The position numbers and the translations under genes are program-made. DNA of 64,000 bases from Lachnobacterium bovis (GTDB lineage Bacteria > Bacillota > Clostridia > Lachnospirales > Lachnospiraceae), in the NCBI RefSeq assembly GCF_900111325.1, contig NZ_FOGW01000007.1:1-64000 (forward strand), read 5' to 3'. Below, piece by piece: positions 30,875 to 39,581 of this stretch. Every line of letters starts with the position of its first letter. Within the stretch, counting starts at the first letter, position 1. The notes under the pieces are model-generated. The model was not told the origin of the DNA, ran no database searches, and was given only the letters and a program-made list of their open reading frames with translations.

Positions 30875-31615
30875 ATGAAAGAGTTATTAAAAGTAAAGCA
30901 TTTACATAAAAAATTTGGCGAAAATGTAGTGCTAAATGATATTGATTTAGTTGTTAATAAGGGAGAAGTTGTAGTTGTAATCGGACCGAGTGGGTGCGGT
31001 AAAAGTACATTTCTTAGATGTCTTAATGGGCTAGAAAAAGTACAAGGTGGAGTGGTTACTGTTGATGGACTTCCGGTTGAACCAGATAAAAAAAGTATAA
31101 TTAAATTAAGACAAAAAATTGGAATGGTATTTCAGTCATATGAATTATTTCCACATTTGTCAGTAATCGACAATTTGATATTAGCCCCAACTAAGGTTCA
31201 AAAGAGGAATAAAGAAGAGGTTATACGAGAAGCGATAGAGCTTCTTGAAAAAGTAAATTTAGTAGAAAAGAAAGATTTTTTTGCAAGGCAATTATCTGGT
31301 GGACAAAAGCAAAGAGTTGCAATTGTAAGAGCTTTACTTATGCATCCAGATATATTACTTTTTGATGAAGTAACAGCTGCGCTTGATCCAGAGATGGTGC
31401 ATGAAGTACTACAAACAATGTTAAATCTTGCAAAAAGTGGATCTACAATGATTATTGTTACACACGAAATGAACTTCGCAAGAGCCATTGCAGATAGAAT
31501 TCTCTTTTTTGATAAGGGAGAGATTGTTGAACAAACGGATGATGTAAAAGCTTTTTTTGAAAAACCAAAAACAAAACGTGCTCAGAGATTTTTAAGTACT
31601 TTTAGCTACAGTTAA
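30875..31615 (+). CDS. Amino acid ABC transporter ATP-binding protein
   Basis: The 246-residue GlnQ-type ATPase has Walker A GPSGCGKST (near residue 36), signature LSGGQKQR (near 136) and Walker B ILLFDEVTAALDPE; the H-loop is VTHEM. It powers the importer coded by the three genes upstream. Walker B has DEVT in place of the common DEPT/DEPTS, a minor variation in this family. Confidence 0.93.
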   Translation: MKELLKVKHLHKKFGENVVLNDIDLVVNKGEVVVVIGPSGCGKSTFLRCLNGLEKVQGGVVTVDGLPVEPDKKSIIKLRQKIGMVFQSYELFPHLSVIDNLILAPTKVQKRNKEEVIREAIELLEKVNLVEKKDFFARQLSGGQKQRVAIVRALLMHPDILLFDEVTAALDPEMVHEVLQTMLNLAKSGSTMIIVTHEMNFARAIADRILFFDKGEIVEQTDDVKAFFEKPKTKRAQRFLSTFSYS

Positions 31616-31657
31616 AAAAATTTGAAAAATAAAGAAAAAATACGTAAAAAAATGTAC

Positions 31658-31703
31658 AACTACCCATATATTTCCGATTAACTATATGGGTAGTTTGTTT
31701 TTT
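31658..31703 (+). terminator. Terminator of the amino acid importer operon
   Basis: AACTACCCATAT pairs with ATATGGGTAGTT and is followed by TGTTTTTT. Confidence 0.9.
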
Positions 31704-31709
31704 AGAAAG

Positions 31710-31763
31710 TTGACACTGTGTTAATTTAAAGGGTATCATAGAAGTATAATGATGCCGTGTCAA
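31710..31763 (+). promoter_or_regulatory. Promoter of the TetR gene with distant inverted repeat
   Basis: TTGACA (31710-31715), 18 bases, TATCAT (31734-31739). TTGACAC at 31710-31716 is mirrored by GTGTCAA at 31757-31763, and a TATAAT lies at 31745-31750. The mirrored arms may be an operator pair for autoregulation. Confidence 0.4.
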
Positions 31764-31804
31764 AGTAGCTTATTTACATATAAAAAAGAAAATAGGAGTA
31801 TGAT

Positions 31805-32422
31805 ATGGTTGATGAATCAAAAAAAATAAAACCGGTAAAAAAAGAAAAAATAATAGACACTTGTATTAGTTTGTATGAAAAAATTAGTTTTGATGATGTT
31901 ACTATAAGAAAAATTTGCAATAAGTTAAATGTTTCAACAGCATCTATTTATCTAAGTTTTAGTACTAAAGAGGAAATTTTTGTTGCAATATTAATTCAAG
32001 AAATTATGAAGTGGAATGAAAGATTAGAAGGATTATTAGAGTATGAGGGAACACTTGATGACGATGAGTTTTTAAGTGAAATCGCTAATACTGTTGAGGA
32101 AAGAAAACTTTTATTAAAGATTATTGGACTTGATTTATATGCAATAGAGGATATGAGCAGTATAGAGTCTTTAGTACGGTATAAAGAAGAGTATAAAAAA
32201 TGCATGTTTTTATTTGAATTTTGTTTAGAAAAATATAAAACAAATATAGATAGTGAAAGAAGAATTCAAATAGTACATGCTTTTTTTCATTATACTAAAG
32301 GATTGTATCTAACTGCATATCCAACAAAAAAGCAAAAATTGGTAATGAAGAATGCAAAAATACCATATGAAGAAAAATCATTATATGATTTATCTTACCA
32401 ATTTTTAAAGTTAATACTATAG
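31805..32422 (+). CDS. TetR/AcrR-family regulator
   Basis: The 205-residue protein has an N-terminal HTH (FDDVTIRKICNKLNVSTASI, residues 31-50, then YLSFSTKEEIF) and a helical C-terminal ligand domain without a recognised type. AGGAG stands 7 bases upstream. It lies between an amino acid importer and a DXS-like gene in the same direction; which of these it controls is not shown. Confidence 0.85.
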   Translation: MVDESKKIKPVKKEKIIDTCISLYEKISFDDVTIRKICNKLNVSTASIYLSFSTKEEIFVAILIQEIMKWNERLEGLLEYEGTLDDDEFLSEIANTVEERKLLLKIIGLDLYAIEDMSSIESLVRYKEEYKKCMFLFEFCLEKYKTNIDSERRIQIVHAFFHYTKGLYLTAYPTKKQKLVMKNAKIPYEEKSLYDLSYQFLKLIL

Positions 32423-32444
32423 TTTTTTTAGGAGGAAATAAGGA

Positions 32445-32591
32445 GTGGCAATTGATTTGCATCATGAATCACCTATGATGAGCACTATTGCATCTCTTCG
32501 TGAAAAATACGATTTGCATATGACAGTAGAGCGCTATATTTTAGATGAAAACGGGGTACCAAATTCAGATGTAAAATTTATACGAAAGTAA
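32445..32591 (+). CDS. Small ORF, 48 residues, before the DXS-like gene
   Basis: GTG start after AGGAGG. It reads MAIDLHHESPMMSTIASLRE, KYDLHMTVERYILDENGVPN and SDVKFIRK. It ends 16 bases before the DXS-like gene, whose ribosome binding site lies in between, so they are cotranscribed. No family is recognised. Confidence 0.4.
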   Translation: MAIDLHHESPMMSTIASLREKYDLHMTVERYILDENGVPNSDVKFIRK

Positions 32592-32607
32592 GTAAAGGAG
32601 CAAAGTT

Positions 32608-34362
32608 ATGTTTGATATTTTAAAAAGAATTGATAAACCATGTGATTTAAGAGGACTTTCAAATATTGAATTAGAAAATTTAGCTTCGGAAATGAGAGAA
32701 GCATTATTTAATAGATTAACTAAAATTGGTGGACATTTCGGCCCAAATTTTGGAATCGTTGAAGCTACAATTGCAATGCATTATGTATTTGATTCACCAA
32801 AAGATAAATTTGTATTTGATGTGTCACATCAGAGTTATCCTCATAAGATGCTTACAGGTAGACGAAATGGTTATATTGATGATGCGCATTTTTCAGAGGA
32901 TTCAGGTTATACTAACCCGGATGAAAGTGAGCATGATTTTTTTAATGTAGGTCATACTTCTACATCTATTGCGCTTGCAGCAGGACTAGCAAAGGCGAGA
33001 GATCTAAAGAAAAGTAATGAGAATATAATTGCAGTTATAGGAGATGGCTCGCTTTCTGGTGGAGAAGCGATGGAAGCACTTAATATTGCAGGCGCTATGA
33101 AATCTAATTTTATAATTGTCGTTAATGATAATGAAATTGCAATTGCAGAAAATCATGGTGGAATATATGAGAATCTTGCACATTTAAGAGAAACAGCAGG
33201 TAAAGCGGAAAACAATTTGTTTAAAGCTTACGGTTTAGATTACATATATGAAGAAAACGGAAATGATATTCAAAAATTAATTGAATTATTCAAAAAAGTA
33301 AAAGATATAGATCATCCAATCGTTGTTCATATTCATACACAAAAAGGAAAAGGTTACAAATATGCAGAGCAAAACAAAGAGCCATGGCATTGGACAGCAC
33401 CATTTAATAGGGAAACAGGTTTGCCAAAAGTTAATTTTGGTGGTGGTGAGTCTTATTCACAAATGACAATTGATTTTATATTAGAAAAAGCAAAAAAAGA
33501 TAAAGATTTCTTTGTAATTACACCCGCAATGCCTGGTGTAATAGGGATGAATAAAGAGATAAGAGAGCAACTTAAAGATCAGTATGTAGATGTTGGAATC
33601 GCAGAAGAAGCGGCCGTTGCAGTTGCATCTGGAGCAGCCAAAAATGGTGCTAAACCATTGCTTTTTACAAATATGACATTTATTCAAAGAGCGTATGATC
33701 AAATTTCACAAGATCTTTGTATTAATAATAATCCAGTAACAATGGTTATGAATTGTAGCTCATTTAATATACTTACAGATGTTACACATTTAGGAATATT
33801 TGGATTGCCTGCATTTACAAATATTCCAAATCTTGTAGTTTTAGCTCCAAGTTCTGCAGAAGAATATAAAAATATGCTTTCGTGGTCTGTTGAACAAAGA
33901 GAACATCCAGTGATGATTTTAATGCCAGGTAATCAGGTTACACATAGAGAGGCAGATATAGATTATTCAGAAATAAACAAATATAAGGTAGAGAAAAAAG
34001 GTTCTAAAACAGCAATAATTGCATTAGGTGATTTTTATCAAAGAGGAGAAGAATTATTTGATGCGATTAAAGAGAAATTTAGCTATGAACCTACACTTAT
34101 TAATCCACGTTTTGCATCAGGAGTAGATAAGAAACTCATACAAGAATTAGAAAAAGATCATGAACTCATAATTACTCTTGAAGACGGCGTTGTTGAAGGC
34201 GGATTTGGTCAAAAGATAGCGTCTTATTGTGGAACAAGAAATATTAAAGTAAAAAATTATGGCTTAGAAAAGATTTTTTATGATCGCTATAATCCAGAGG
34301 AACTCTTAAAAGAAGTAGGGATGACAACAGAACAGATAATAGAAGATTTAAAATGTTTTTAA
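32608..34362 (+). CDS. DXS-like thiamine-diphosphate transketolase
   Basis: At 584 residues it is close to 1-deoxy-D-xylulose-5-phosphate synthase in layout: GPNFGIVEATIAMHYVFDSP, DVSHQSYPHKMLTGR, the ThDP/Mg motif GDGSLSGGEAMEALN, then a pyrimidine domain. DXS makes the precursor of isoprenoids, thiazole and pyridoxal. Two DXS hallmarks differ: IAEQHA is IAEEAA here, losing the His, and the DRAG motif with its substrate-binding Arg is absent. It may be a paralogue with another ketose or aldehyde substrate. AAAGGAG precedes the ATG. Confidence 0.7.
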   Translation: MFDILKRIDKPCDLRGLSNIELENLASEMREALFNRLTKIGGHFGPNFGIVEATIAMHYVFDSPKDKFVFDVSHQSYPHKMLTGRRNGYIDDAHFSEDSGYTNPDESEHDFFNVGHTSTSIALAAGLAKARDLKKSNENIIAVIGDGSLSGGEAMEALNIAGAMKSNFIIVVNDNEIAIAENHGGIYENLAHLRETAGKAENNLFKAYGLDYIYEENGNDIQKLIELFKKVKDIDHPIVVHIHTQKGKGYKYAEQNKEPWHWTAPFNRETGLPKVNFGGGESYSQMTIDFILEKAKKDKDFFVITPAMPGVIGMNKEIREQLKDQYVDVGIAEEAAVAVASGAAKNGAKPLLFTNMTFIQRAYDQISQDLCINNNPVTMVMNCSSFNILTDVTHLGIFGLPAFTNIPNLVVLAPSSAEEYKNMLSWSVEQREHPVMILMPGNQVTHREADIDYSEINKYKVEKKGSKTAIIALGDFYQRGEELFDAIKEKFSYEPTLINPRFASGVDKKLIQELEKDHELIITLEDGVVEGGFGQKIASYCGTRNIKVKNYGLEKIFYDRYNPEELLKEVGMTTEQIIEDLKCF

Positions 34363-34593
34363 TTTCCTACAAAATAACATAAATTTGGAATGGTAAAAAG
34401 CATAAACATGGAATATAAATATCAAATAAGGCAAGGTATAAGATGATGATTTAATGCTTTTAAGTCATGTCCCTTTAAATTGTTGATGTAAAAAAGTGAA
34501 TTCTATGTTATATTATTATGTGGGTCTATTTAAAGTGAAAGGGTTATTTCGTTTAGATCTAAGTAATAATTAATGATAGGAGAATTTTTTTAA

Positions 34594-35955
34594 ATGAAGA
34601 GAGAGTCATTAGGGAGTCGACTAGGTTTTATTTTGTTGTCGGCTGGATGTGCTATTGGCATAGGAAATGTATGGCGCTTTCCTTACATGGTAGGAAAAAA
34701 TGGTGGAGGTTTCTTTGTTTTAGCCTACGTATTTTTCTTGATTGCGTTAGGAGTACCAATTATGACAATGGAATATGCAATGGGACGTTCTAGTAAAGTA
34801 AGTATTTTGCCAGCGTATAAGAAACTTGAACCCAAAGGCAGTAAATGGCATATATTTGGTTATTTTGCTATGTTTGGTAATTATTTAATTTTGATGTTTT
34901 ATTCTGTAGTTTCAGGATGGATGCTAAGATACTTTGTTTTGACAGTTACCGGTGAGTTTGAAGGTAAAAATACAGTTGGTGTTATGGCTATTTATTCTAA
35001 AATGATGGCGTCACCGGATGTTCTTATTGAATATATGGTTTTTACAATGATAATTACAGTAATTGTTGCCTCGGCTGGTTTACAAGCAGGTGTTGAAAAA
35101 ATAACAAAAGTTATGATGCTTGCACTTATTGTTATCATGCTTGGGCTTGGTGTTTATGCAACAACACTTCCGAATGCAGCAAAAGGTATTTCATTTTACT
35201 TGATGCCAAATGTTGCTAATATTAAAAAAGCTGGTGTAGGTAGTGTTTTATATTCAGCACTTAACCAAAGCTTTTTTACTTTAAGTTTAGGTATTGGTAG
35301 TATGGAAATCTTTGGTAGTTATATTAACAAAGATAGAAGTCTCGTTGGAGAAGCCTTTTTAGTAGCCGGACTTGATACATTTGTAGCAATTGTGGCCGGA
35401 CTTATTACAATTCCAGCGTGTTTTTCATTTGGTGTAGAACCAGGACAAGGCCCAAGTTTAATTTTTATTACACTTCCAAATGTATTTATGTCGTTAAAAG
35501 GTGGAAGAATTATAGGTAGCTTTTTCTTTTTATTTATGTATTTTGCAGCATTATCTACAATGATAGGCGTGTTTGAAAATGATGTAAGTTTTTCAATTGA
35601 TAATCTAGGATTTAGTAGAAAAAAAGCAGCATTAATAGCAGGAGCAGTAATTACAATAGGTTCAATACCATGTGCTCTAGGATTTAATGTTTTAAGTTTT
35701 ATTAAGCCACTTAAGGCAACAAATACAATAATGGATTTAGAAGATTTTATTGTTAGTAATCTTTTACTTCCTATAGGAGCATTAATTACTTGTATCTTTT
35801 GTACTAGTAGATATGGCTGGGGATTTGATAAGTATTTTGAAGAAGTTAATATTGGTAAGGGTATTAAAGTTAGTAAAATATTCAAACCTTATTTTAAATA
35901 TGTGATACCAGTTATAATGTTGTTTTTAATTGTGTATGGAATCATTTCTTATTAA
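34594..35955 (+). CDS. Sodium-dependent transporter, NSS/SNF family
   Basis: The 453-residue protein has about eleven to twelve membrane segments. Segment 1 has GCAIGIGNVWRFPYMVGKNG, the sodium/substrate signature of the LeuT-like NSS family; FFTLSLGIGSMEIFGSYI is in segment 6 and 7. Bacterial NSS carriers import amino acids or related amines with sodium. GATAGGAG precedes the ATG. Single gene with its own terminator. Confidence 0.92.
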   Translation: MKRESLGSRLGFILLSAGCAIGIGNVWRFPYMVGKNGGGFFVLAYVFFLIALGVPIMTMEYAMGRSSKVSILPAYKKLEPKGSKWHIFGYFAMFGNYLILMFYSVVSGWMLRYFVLTVTGEFEGKNTVGVMAIYSKMMASPDVLIEYMVFTMIITVIVASAGLQAGVEKITKVMMLALIVIMLGLGVYATTLPNAAKGISFYLMPNVANIKKAGVGSVLYSALNQSFFTLSLGIGSMEIFGSYINKDRSLVGEAFLVAGLDTFVAIVAGLITIPACFSFGVEPGQGPSLIFITLPNVFMSLKGGRIIGSFFFLFMYFAALSTMIGVFENDVSFSIDNLGFSRKKAALIAGAVITIGSIPCALGFNVLSFIKPLKATNTIMDLEDFIVSNLLLPIGALITCIFCTSRYGWGFDKYFEEVNIGKGIKVSKIFKPYFKYVIPVIMLFLIVYGIISY

Positions 35956-35999
35956 CATAAGTATAAATTGATATGAAATAAATATAATTGCTTAATAAA

Positions 36000-36040
36000 A
36001 AAGTGGAGCACCTTTTTTAAAAGGTGACTCCACTTATATA
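36000..36040. terminator. Bidirectional terminator between convergent genes
   Basis: AAGTGGAG-CACCTTTT pairs with AAAAGGTG-A-CTCCACTT with one bulge. A-rich on one side and T-rich on the other, it serves the NSS gene and the minus-strand membrane-protein gene. Confidence 0.85.
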
Positions 36041-36634
36041 TTTTAGATAGTTAATTGCCTCTTTCTTATGAGGCGAATTCTTTATTATTCCTACATACAA
36101 ATTTTTATTTGAGTTAAGCTTAATTGCTACATATTTCTTTGACGCATTAACGTTTTTTGATGAATTAATCAACGCGTTATCAGATAATTTATTGGTTACA
36201 GAGTTAGGTATTGTTAATAAATATCCTTTTTTCTTTAGAACTCGTAAGCCTTCTTTATCAAAAATCACTACATCAAGTGTCTTGTCTGTTATACGTGCTA
36301 AAAATTTAACATTAGACGCATATGTATAATCATAATCTATACTATCCTTAGAATTTGAAAATCTAAACCCTTTGACGAGTTCAATGTCTTTGGTTTTAAT
36401 TTTTGTTGTATTTGATTGAATATATTTTTTAGTAAGCAAAAGCTCTCTATCATTATTAGTTGGAGTATTGATACAACCAATTGATAATGAAGGAGAAGAC
36501 TTATTGACTGCGTTATAAATTAGTATGGATAAAATGCCAATAACAATAAAACCTAAAATAATATGCAGTTTATAATAATCATAAATATATTCAATCTTTG
36601 CTTTTGTACTTAATTTTTTAAATTTATCAGACAT
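36017..36634 (-). CDS. Uncharacterised membrane-anchored protein
   Basis: A 205-residue protein with one membrane helix near residues 25-45 (LHIILGFIVIGILSILIY), a short charged cytoplasmic start, and an extracellular domain of about 155 residues. The end AINYLKYISG resembles the closing helix of periplasmic binding-like domains. It follows the DUF624 gene by 2 bases. A role in the fructan locus is suggested by the operon only. Confidence 0.55.
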   Translation of the reverse strand: MSDKFKKLSTKAKIEYIYDYYKLHIILGFIVIGILSILIYNAVNKSSPSLSIGCINTPTNNDRELLLTKKYIQSNTTKIKTKDIELVKGFRFSNSKDSIDYDYTYASNVKFLARITDKTLDVVIFDKEGLRVLKKKGYLLTIPNSVTNKLSDNALINSSKNVNASKKYVAIKLNSNKNLYVGIIKNSPHKKEAINYLKYISGVTF

Positions 36635-36636
36635 AA

Positions 36637-37248
36637 TTATTCCTCACTAAGTGATACAAAAAGTGGTCGTAGTAAGTATGAAGATAAAAATGCACAAAGA
36701 CCTTCTCCAAGGAAAATAAGTGGAGTAAAGTAATTAATTGCAATGTAAAAAATACTTACATGAATTATAACTAATGAAATTGTGCAAAATAAATATCTTA
36801 TACCTATTAATAGTGCGTTTTTTAAAAGAGCTTTTAATGTATTGTCAAACATTGCCTGAAGAGGAAATGCATAAATACATACAACTAAAAATAAAACTGA
36901 AATTGGAATAAATGCTGCAAAACCTAAAGTCCAAATTGGATTAACAAATTTCATTCGTAAAAACACATACCCGTCAATACCTAATATAATTCCTAAGCCT
37001 GTAAGTACAAGACCTAGAGCAGTTCCCTTTTTAAAATTTTCTTTAAAACCTTTGAAATAATCAGCTGTTAGACAGACACTTCTATCATCTGCCATATTCA
37101 ATGTAACGTGATACAAAGCGGCTGTTGCTGGACCGATTGTAACTATCGGAAGTGAAGTTACAAGCCAAAGAATATTTAGCCATAATGTATCAGATAATTT
37201 GCTAATAAAATTCATTATCGGATTGTCAAGATTAAAAAATTTTCCCAT
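36637..37248 (-). CDS. DUF624 (YesL-family) membrane protein
   Basis: The 203-residue protein has about five membrane segments and the YesL pattern LWLNILWLVTSLPIVTIGPA, TAALYHVTLNM and YFKGFKENFKKGT. YesL proteins go with LplB/LplC/YtcQ-type sugar importers in Firmicutes, as here. The function is unknown. AGGAGG precedes the ATG. It sits between the LacI-type repressor and a single-span protein in one minus-strand operon. Confidence 0.85.
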   Translation of the reverse strand: MGKFFNLDNPIMNFISKLSDTLWLNILWLVTSLPIVTIGPATAALYHVTLNMADDRSVCLTADYFKGFKENFKKGTALGLVLTGLGIILGIDGYVFLRMKFVNPIWTLGFAAFIPISVLFLVVCIYAFPLQAMFDNTLKALLKNALLIGIRYLFCTISLVIIHVSIFYIAINYFTPLIFLGEGLCAFLSSYLLRPLFVSLSEE

Positions 37249-37265
37249 AAAATACCTCCTAAGTG

Positions 37266-38318
37266 TTAATTGCGTGTTGATTCCCTATAAATAAGATCAG
37301 AATTTACATATAATCTTCTGTATTCCATACCAGGTTCGCGAATTCGTGAAATTAATAATTCAACTGCAGAATACCCAATTGTCTGCGAATGAATATGAAC
37401 TGTTGAAAGTGGTGGAGAGATTATTCTAGATTCCGATGAATCATCAAAACCGAGCAACATTATATCCTCTGGACATGAAAGATTAAACGATCTTAATGCT
37501 TGTATTACATCCATTGCGATAAAATCGTTGGCACATATGAATGCATCAGGAAAGGACTCAAGTTTCATAAAGTGATCAATAAGAAATTCTTGATGTGTAA
37601 TCCCTGTTTTTTTGTAATCATAGTATCCTATAATACAATGCTCATCTTTAATAGGTAAGGAATTAAAATACATTCCATTACGAAAAGCAATAAATCTTTC
37701 TGAAAAAGAAAGACAATGATTAATATCTCCAATAAAACCAATTGAAGTGCAATTGCGTGTTTTCATTTCATGTATAAATGATAATATACCGGACGTATTT
37801 TCCATAAGTAAAATATCCGCATTTAGTGTTTCACCAAAGTTAAGTACAGGTGCATCTATCATTAATAGTGGAATATCAAGATCAGATAACATTCTACAGT
37901 AATCTGCATCAAATAATTCTACACAAACGATACCAGCTATATGTTCTAATTTAATAGAAGGAGGTAATGTTTTTGATGCTAAATTATTTGGAGCTACATT
38001 ATGTAAACTTAAACTATATCCTAATCTTGATGTCTCTGCTTGAAATTTATCTAACATAGTTGAAGCAAAATGGGAATTATTCAAAAAAGAAGCTGTTAAA
38101 AGAACAATTTCTTTTGCTTCCTTTTTTGATGATGGATTATCAAGAAAAGAAAGATCCATATATGAAAATTGCTTATAACCCATTTCTACGGCTTTTGCTA
38201 ATACTTTTTTTCTAGTAGATTCAGAGAGTACACCAGTATTGTTAATTGCTTTTGAAACCGTATTTCTAGATAATCTTAGTTCGTCCGCAATATCTTGAAT
38301 AGTAACTCTTTTTGCCAT
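37266..38318 (-). CDS. LacI-family repressor
   Basis: The 350-residue protein has the LacI N-terminal HTH (TIQDIADELRLSRNTVSKAI, residues 6-25) and a sugar-binding domain (SIGFIGD, DAFICANDFIAMDVIQALRS, MLLGFDDS). It probably represses the divergent importer/fructosidase operon and its own gene, with a fructan-derived sugar as inducer. Its promoter contains a palindrome in the spacer, supporting autoregulation. Confidence 0.92.
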   Translation of the reverse strand: MAKRVTIQDIADELRLSRNTVSKAINNTGVLSESTRKKVLAKAVEMGYKQFSYMDLSFLDNPSSKKEAKEIVLLTASFLNNSHFASTMLDKFQAETSRLGYSLSLHNVAPNNLASKTLPPSIKLEHIAGIVCVELFDADYCRMLSDLDIPLLMIDAPVLNFGETLNADILLMENTSGILSFIHEMKTRNCTSIGFIGDINHCLSFSERFIAFRNGMYFNSLPIKDEHCIIGYYDYKKTGITHQEFLIDHFMKLESFPDAFICANDFIAMDVIQALRSFNLSCPEDIMLLGFDDSSESRIISPPLSTVHIHSQTIGYSAVELLISRIREPGMEYRRLYVNSDLIYRESTRN

Positions 38319-38391
38319 TTTTAAACCTATTATCCTTTTTAGTATTTTTTATAAAAAAAGATGCTTTTCGCATCAATTATTTGTCAATACG

Positions 38392-38432
38392 AGTATAACA
38401 TAGGCACACAATTGTGTCAAATGTAACATTTG
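38392..38432 (-). promoter_or_regulatory. lacI-type gene promoter with two operator palindromes
   Basis: On the minus strand TTGACA (38420-38415), 17 bases, TATACT (38397-38392). ACACAATTGTGT (38406-38417) is a perfect 12-base palindrome inside the spacer. CAAATGT-A-ACATTTG (38418-38432) is a perfect 15-base palindrome overlapping the -35 box. Confidence 0.75.
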
Positions 38433-38477
38433 TAAATGAGAAAATGTAAAAAAGTTGTGCAAATGTAAAAATTTTTA

Positions 38478-38536
38478 TTGACACTCACATGTTGTTGATA
38501 TATTATATTTATGTAACATGTACCGGTAATTATGTT
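38478..38536 (+). promoter_or_regulatory. Promoter and operator of the fructan operon
   Basis: TTGACA (38478-38483), 17 bases, TATTAT (38501-38506). ATGTAACAT, the core of the upstream palindrome, occurs again at 38511-38519, 90 bp away, just after the -10 box. TACCGGTA (38521-38528) is a further palindrome next to it. Two like sites suggest looping by the LacI-type protein. Confidence 0.7.
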
Positions 38537-38600
38537 ATGTATTGTATTGTTTTAATAATATGGAAATTGAGTGAAAAGAAGAGGAAAGGTGGGGGACTAT

Positions 38601-39563
38601 ATGTCGACAGATATTACTATGACATCAAAACCAATGGAATCGACGAAAAGAGTTATTACATCGAAAAAAAAGGAATCGTTATGGCAATATATGCAGAAGC
38701 ATTGGCAATTATACATTGTATTCTTAATGCCAGCATTCCTATTGACAGTAATATTTAAATATTTGCCAATGGGAGGAATCTTAATTGCGTTCCAAGATTT
38801 TAACCCAATGAAAGGTATTGCGGGAAGTACTTGGACTGGATTCGAAAATTTTACAAGATTTTTTAATTCACCTGATTTTATGAGCTATTTAGCTAACACA
38901 TTGAAATTGAGTATTTACGGATTATTATGGGGATTCCCAGTGCCAATTATTTTGGCTTTACTACTTAATAGACTTCAAAACAGAAAGCTTAAAAGTGGTA
39001 TTCAGATGATTTTGTACATGCCAAACTTTATTTCAGTTATTGTACTTTGTGGTATGGTTAGAATTTTACTTTCAGTAAATGGTCCAATTAATATGTTGTT
39101 CCATTCAAGTATTAACTTTATGACTATGCCAGAAGCATTCAGAAGTATCTATATCATAAGCGGTATATGGCAAGGTGCAGGATGGGCTTCAATTATGTAC
39201 ACAGCTTCATTATCTAATGCAAGTCATGAGTTAAGAGAAGCAGCTATTATTGATGGCGCTAACATTTGGCAACAGATGAAAGTTGTTGATTGGCCAGCAA
39301 TTAAAGGTATGGTAGTTATTCAATTTATCTTATCAGCAGGAAATATTATGAGTATTGGTTTTGAAAAAGCATACGCTTTACAGACAGACTTAAATAATCC
39401 TACTTCAGAAATTATTGCAACTTACGTTTATAAAAAAGGTTTATTAGAAGGTAATTATAGTTTTTCAACAGCAGTAGGTTTATTTAATACAATAATCAAC
39501 GTTGTCTTGTTGGTTGTAGTTAATAAAATAGTATCGAAAATGAACGATGGACAAGGAATTTAA
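38601..39563 (+). CDS. Sugar ABC transporter permease, LplB-like
   Basis: About 320 residues from ATG 38601 (GGTGGGGGA upstream; the GTG at 38571 is less likely). Six membrane segments follow a 55-residue cytoplasmic start. FKYLPMGGILIAFQDFNPMK and the EAA loop EAAIIDGANIWQQMKVVDWP are typical of CUT1 LplB/YteP-type permeases for oligosaccharides. It pairs with the next permease; no ATPase gene is in the operon. Confidence 0.92.
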   Translation: MSTDITMTSKPMESTKRVITSKKKESLWQYMQKHWQLYIVFLMPAFLLTVIFKYLPMGGILIAFQDFNPMKGIAGSTWTGFENFTRFFNSPDFMSYLANTLKLSIYGLLWGFPVPIILALLLNRLQNRKLKSGIQMILYMPNFISVIVLCGMVRILLSVNGPINMLFHSSINFMTMPEAFRSIYIISGIWQGAGWASIMYTASLSNASHELREAAIIDGANIWQQMKVVDWPAIKGMVVIQFILSAGNIMSIGFEKAYALQTDLNNPTSEIIATYVYKKGLLEGNYSFSTAVGLFNTIINVVLLVVVNKIVSKMNDGQGI

Positions 39564-39581
39564 AGGGAGGCGAAAATTACA

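Noticed and set aside
35319..35885. Long minus-strand frame of 188 codons inside the NSS transporter gene
   Set aside because: It is fully antisense to a clear transporter gene, has no ribosome binding site and encodes no recognisable domain.
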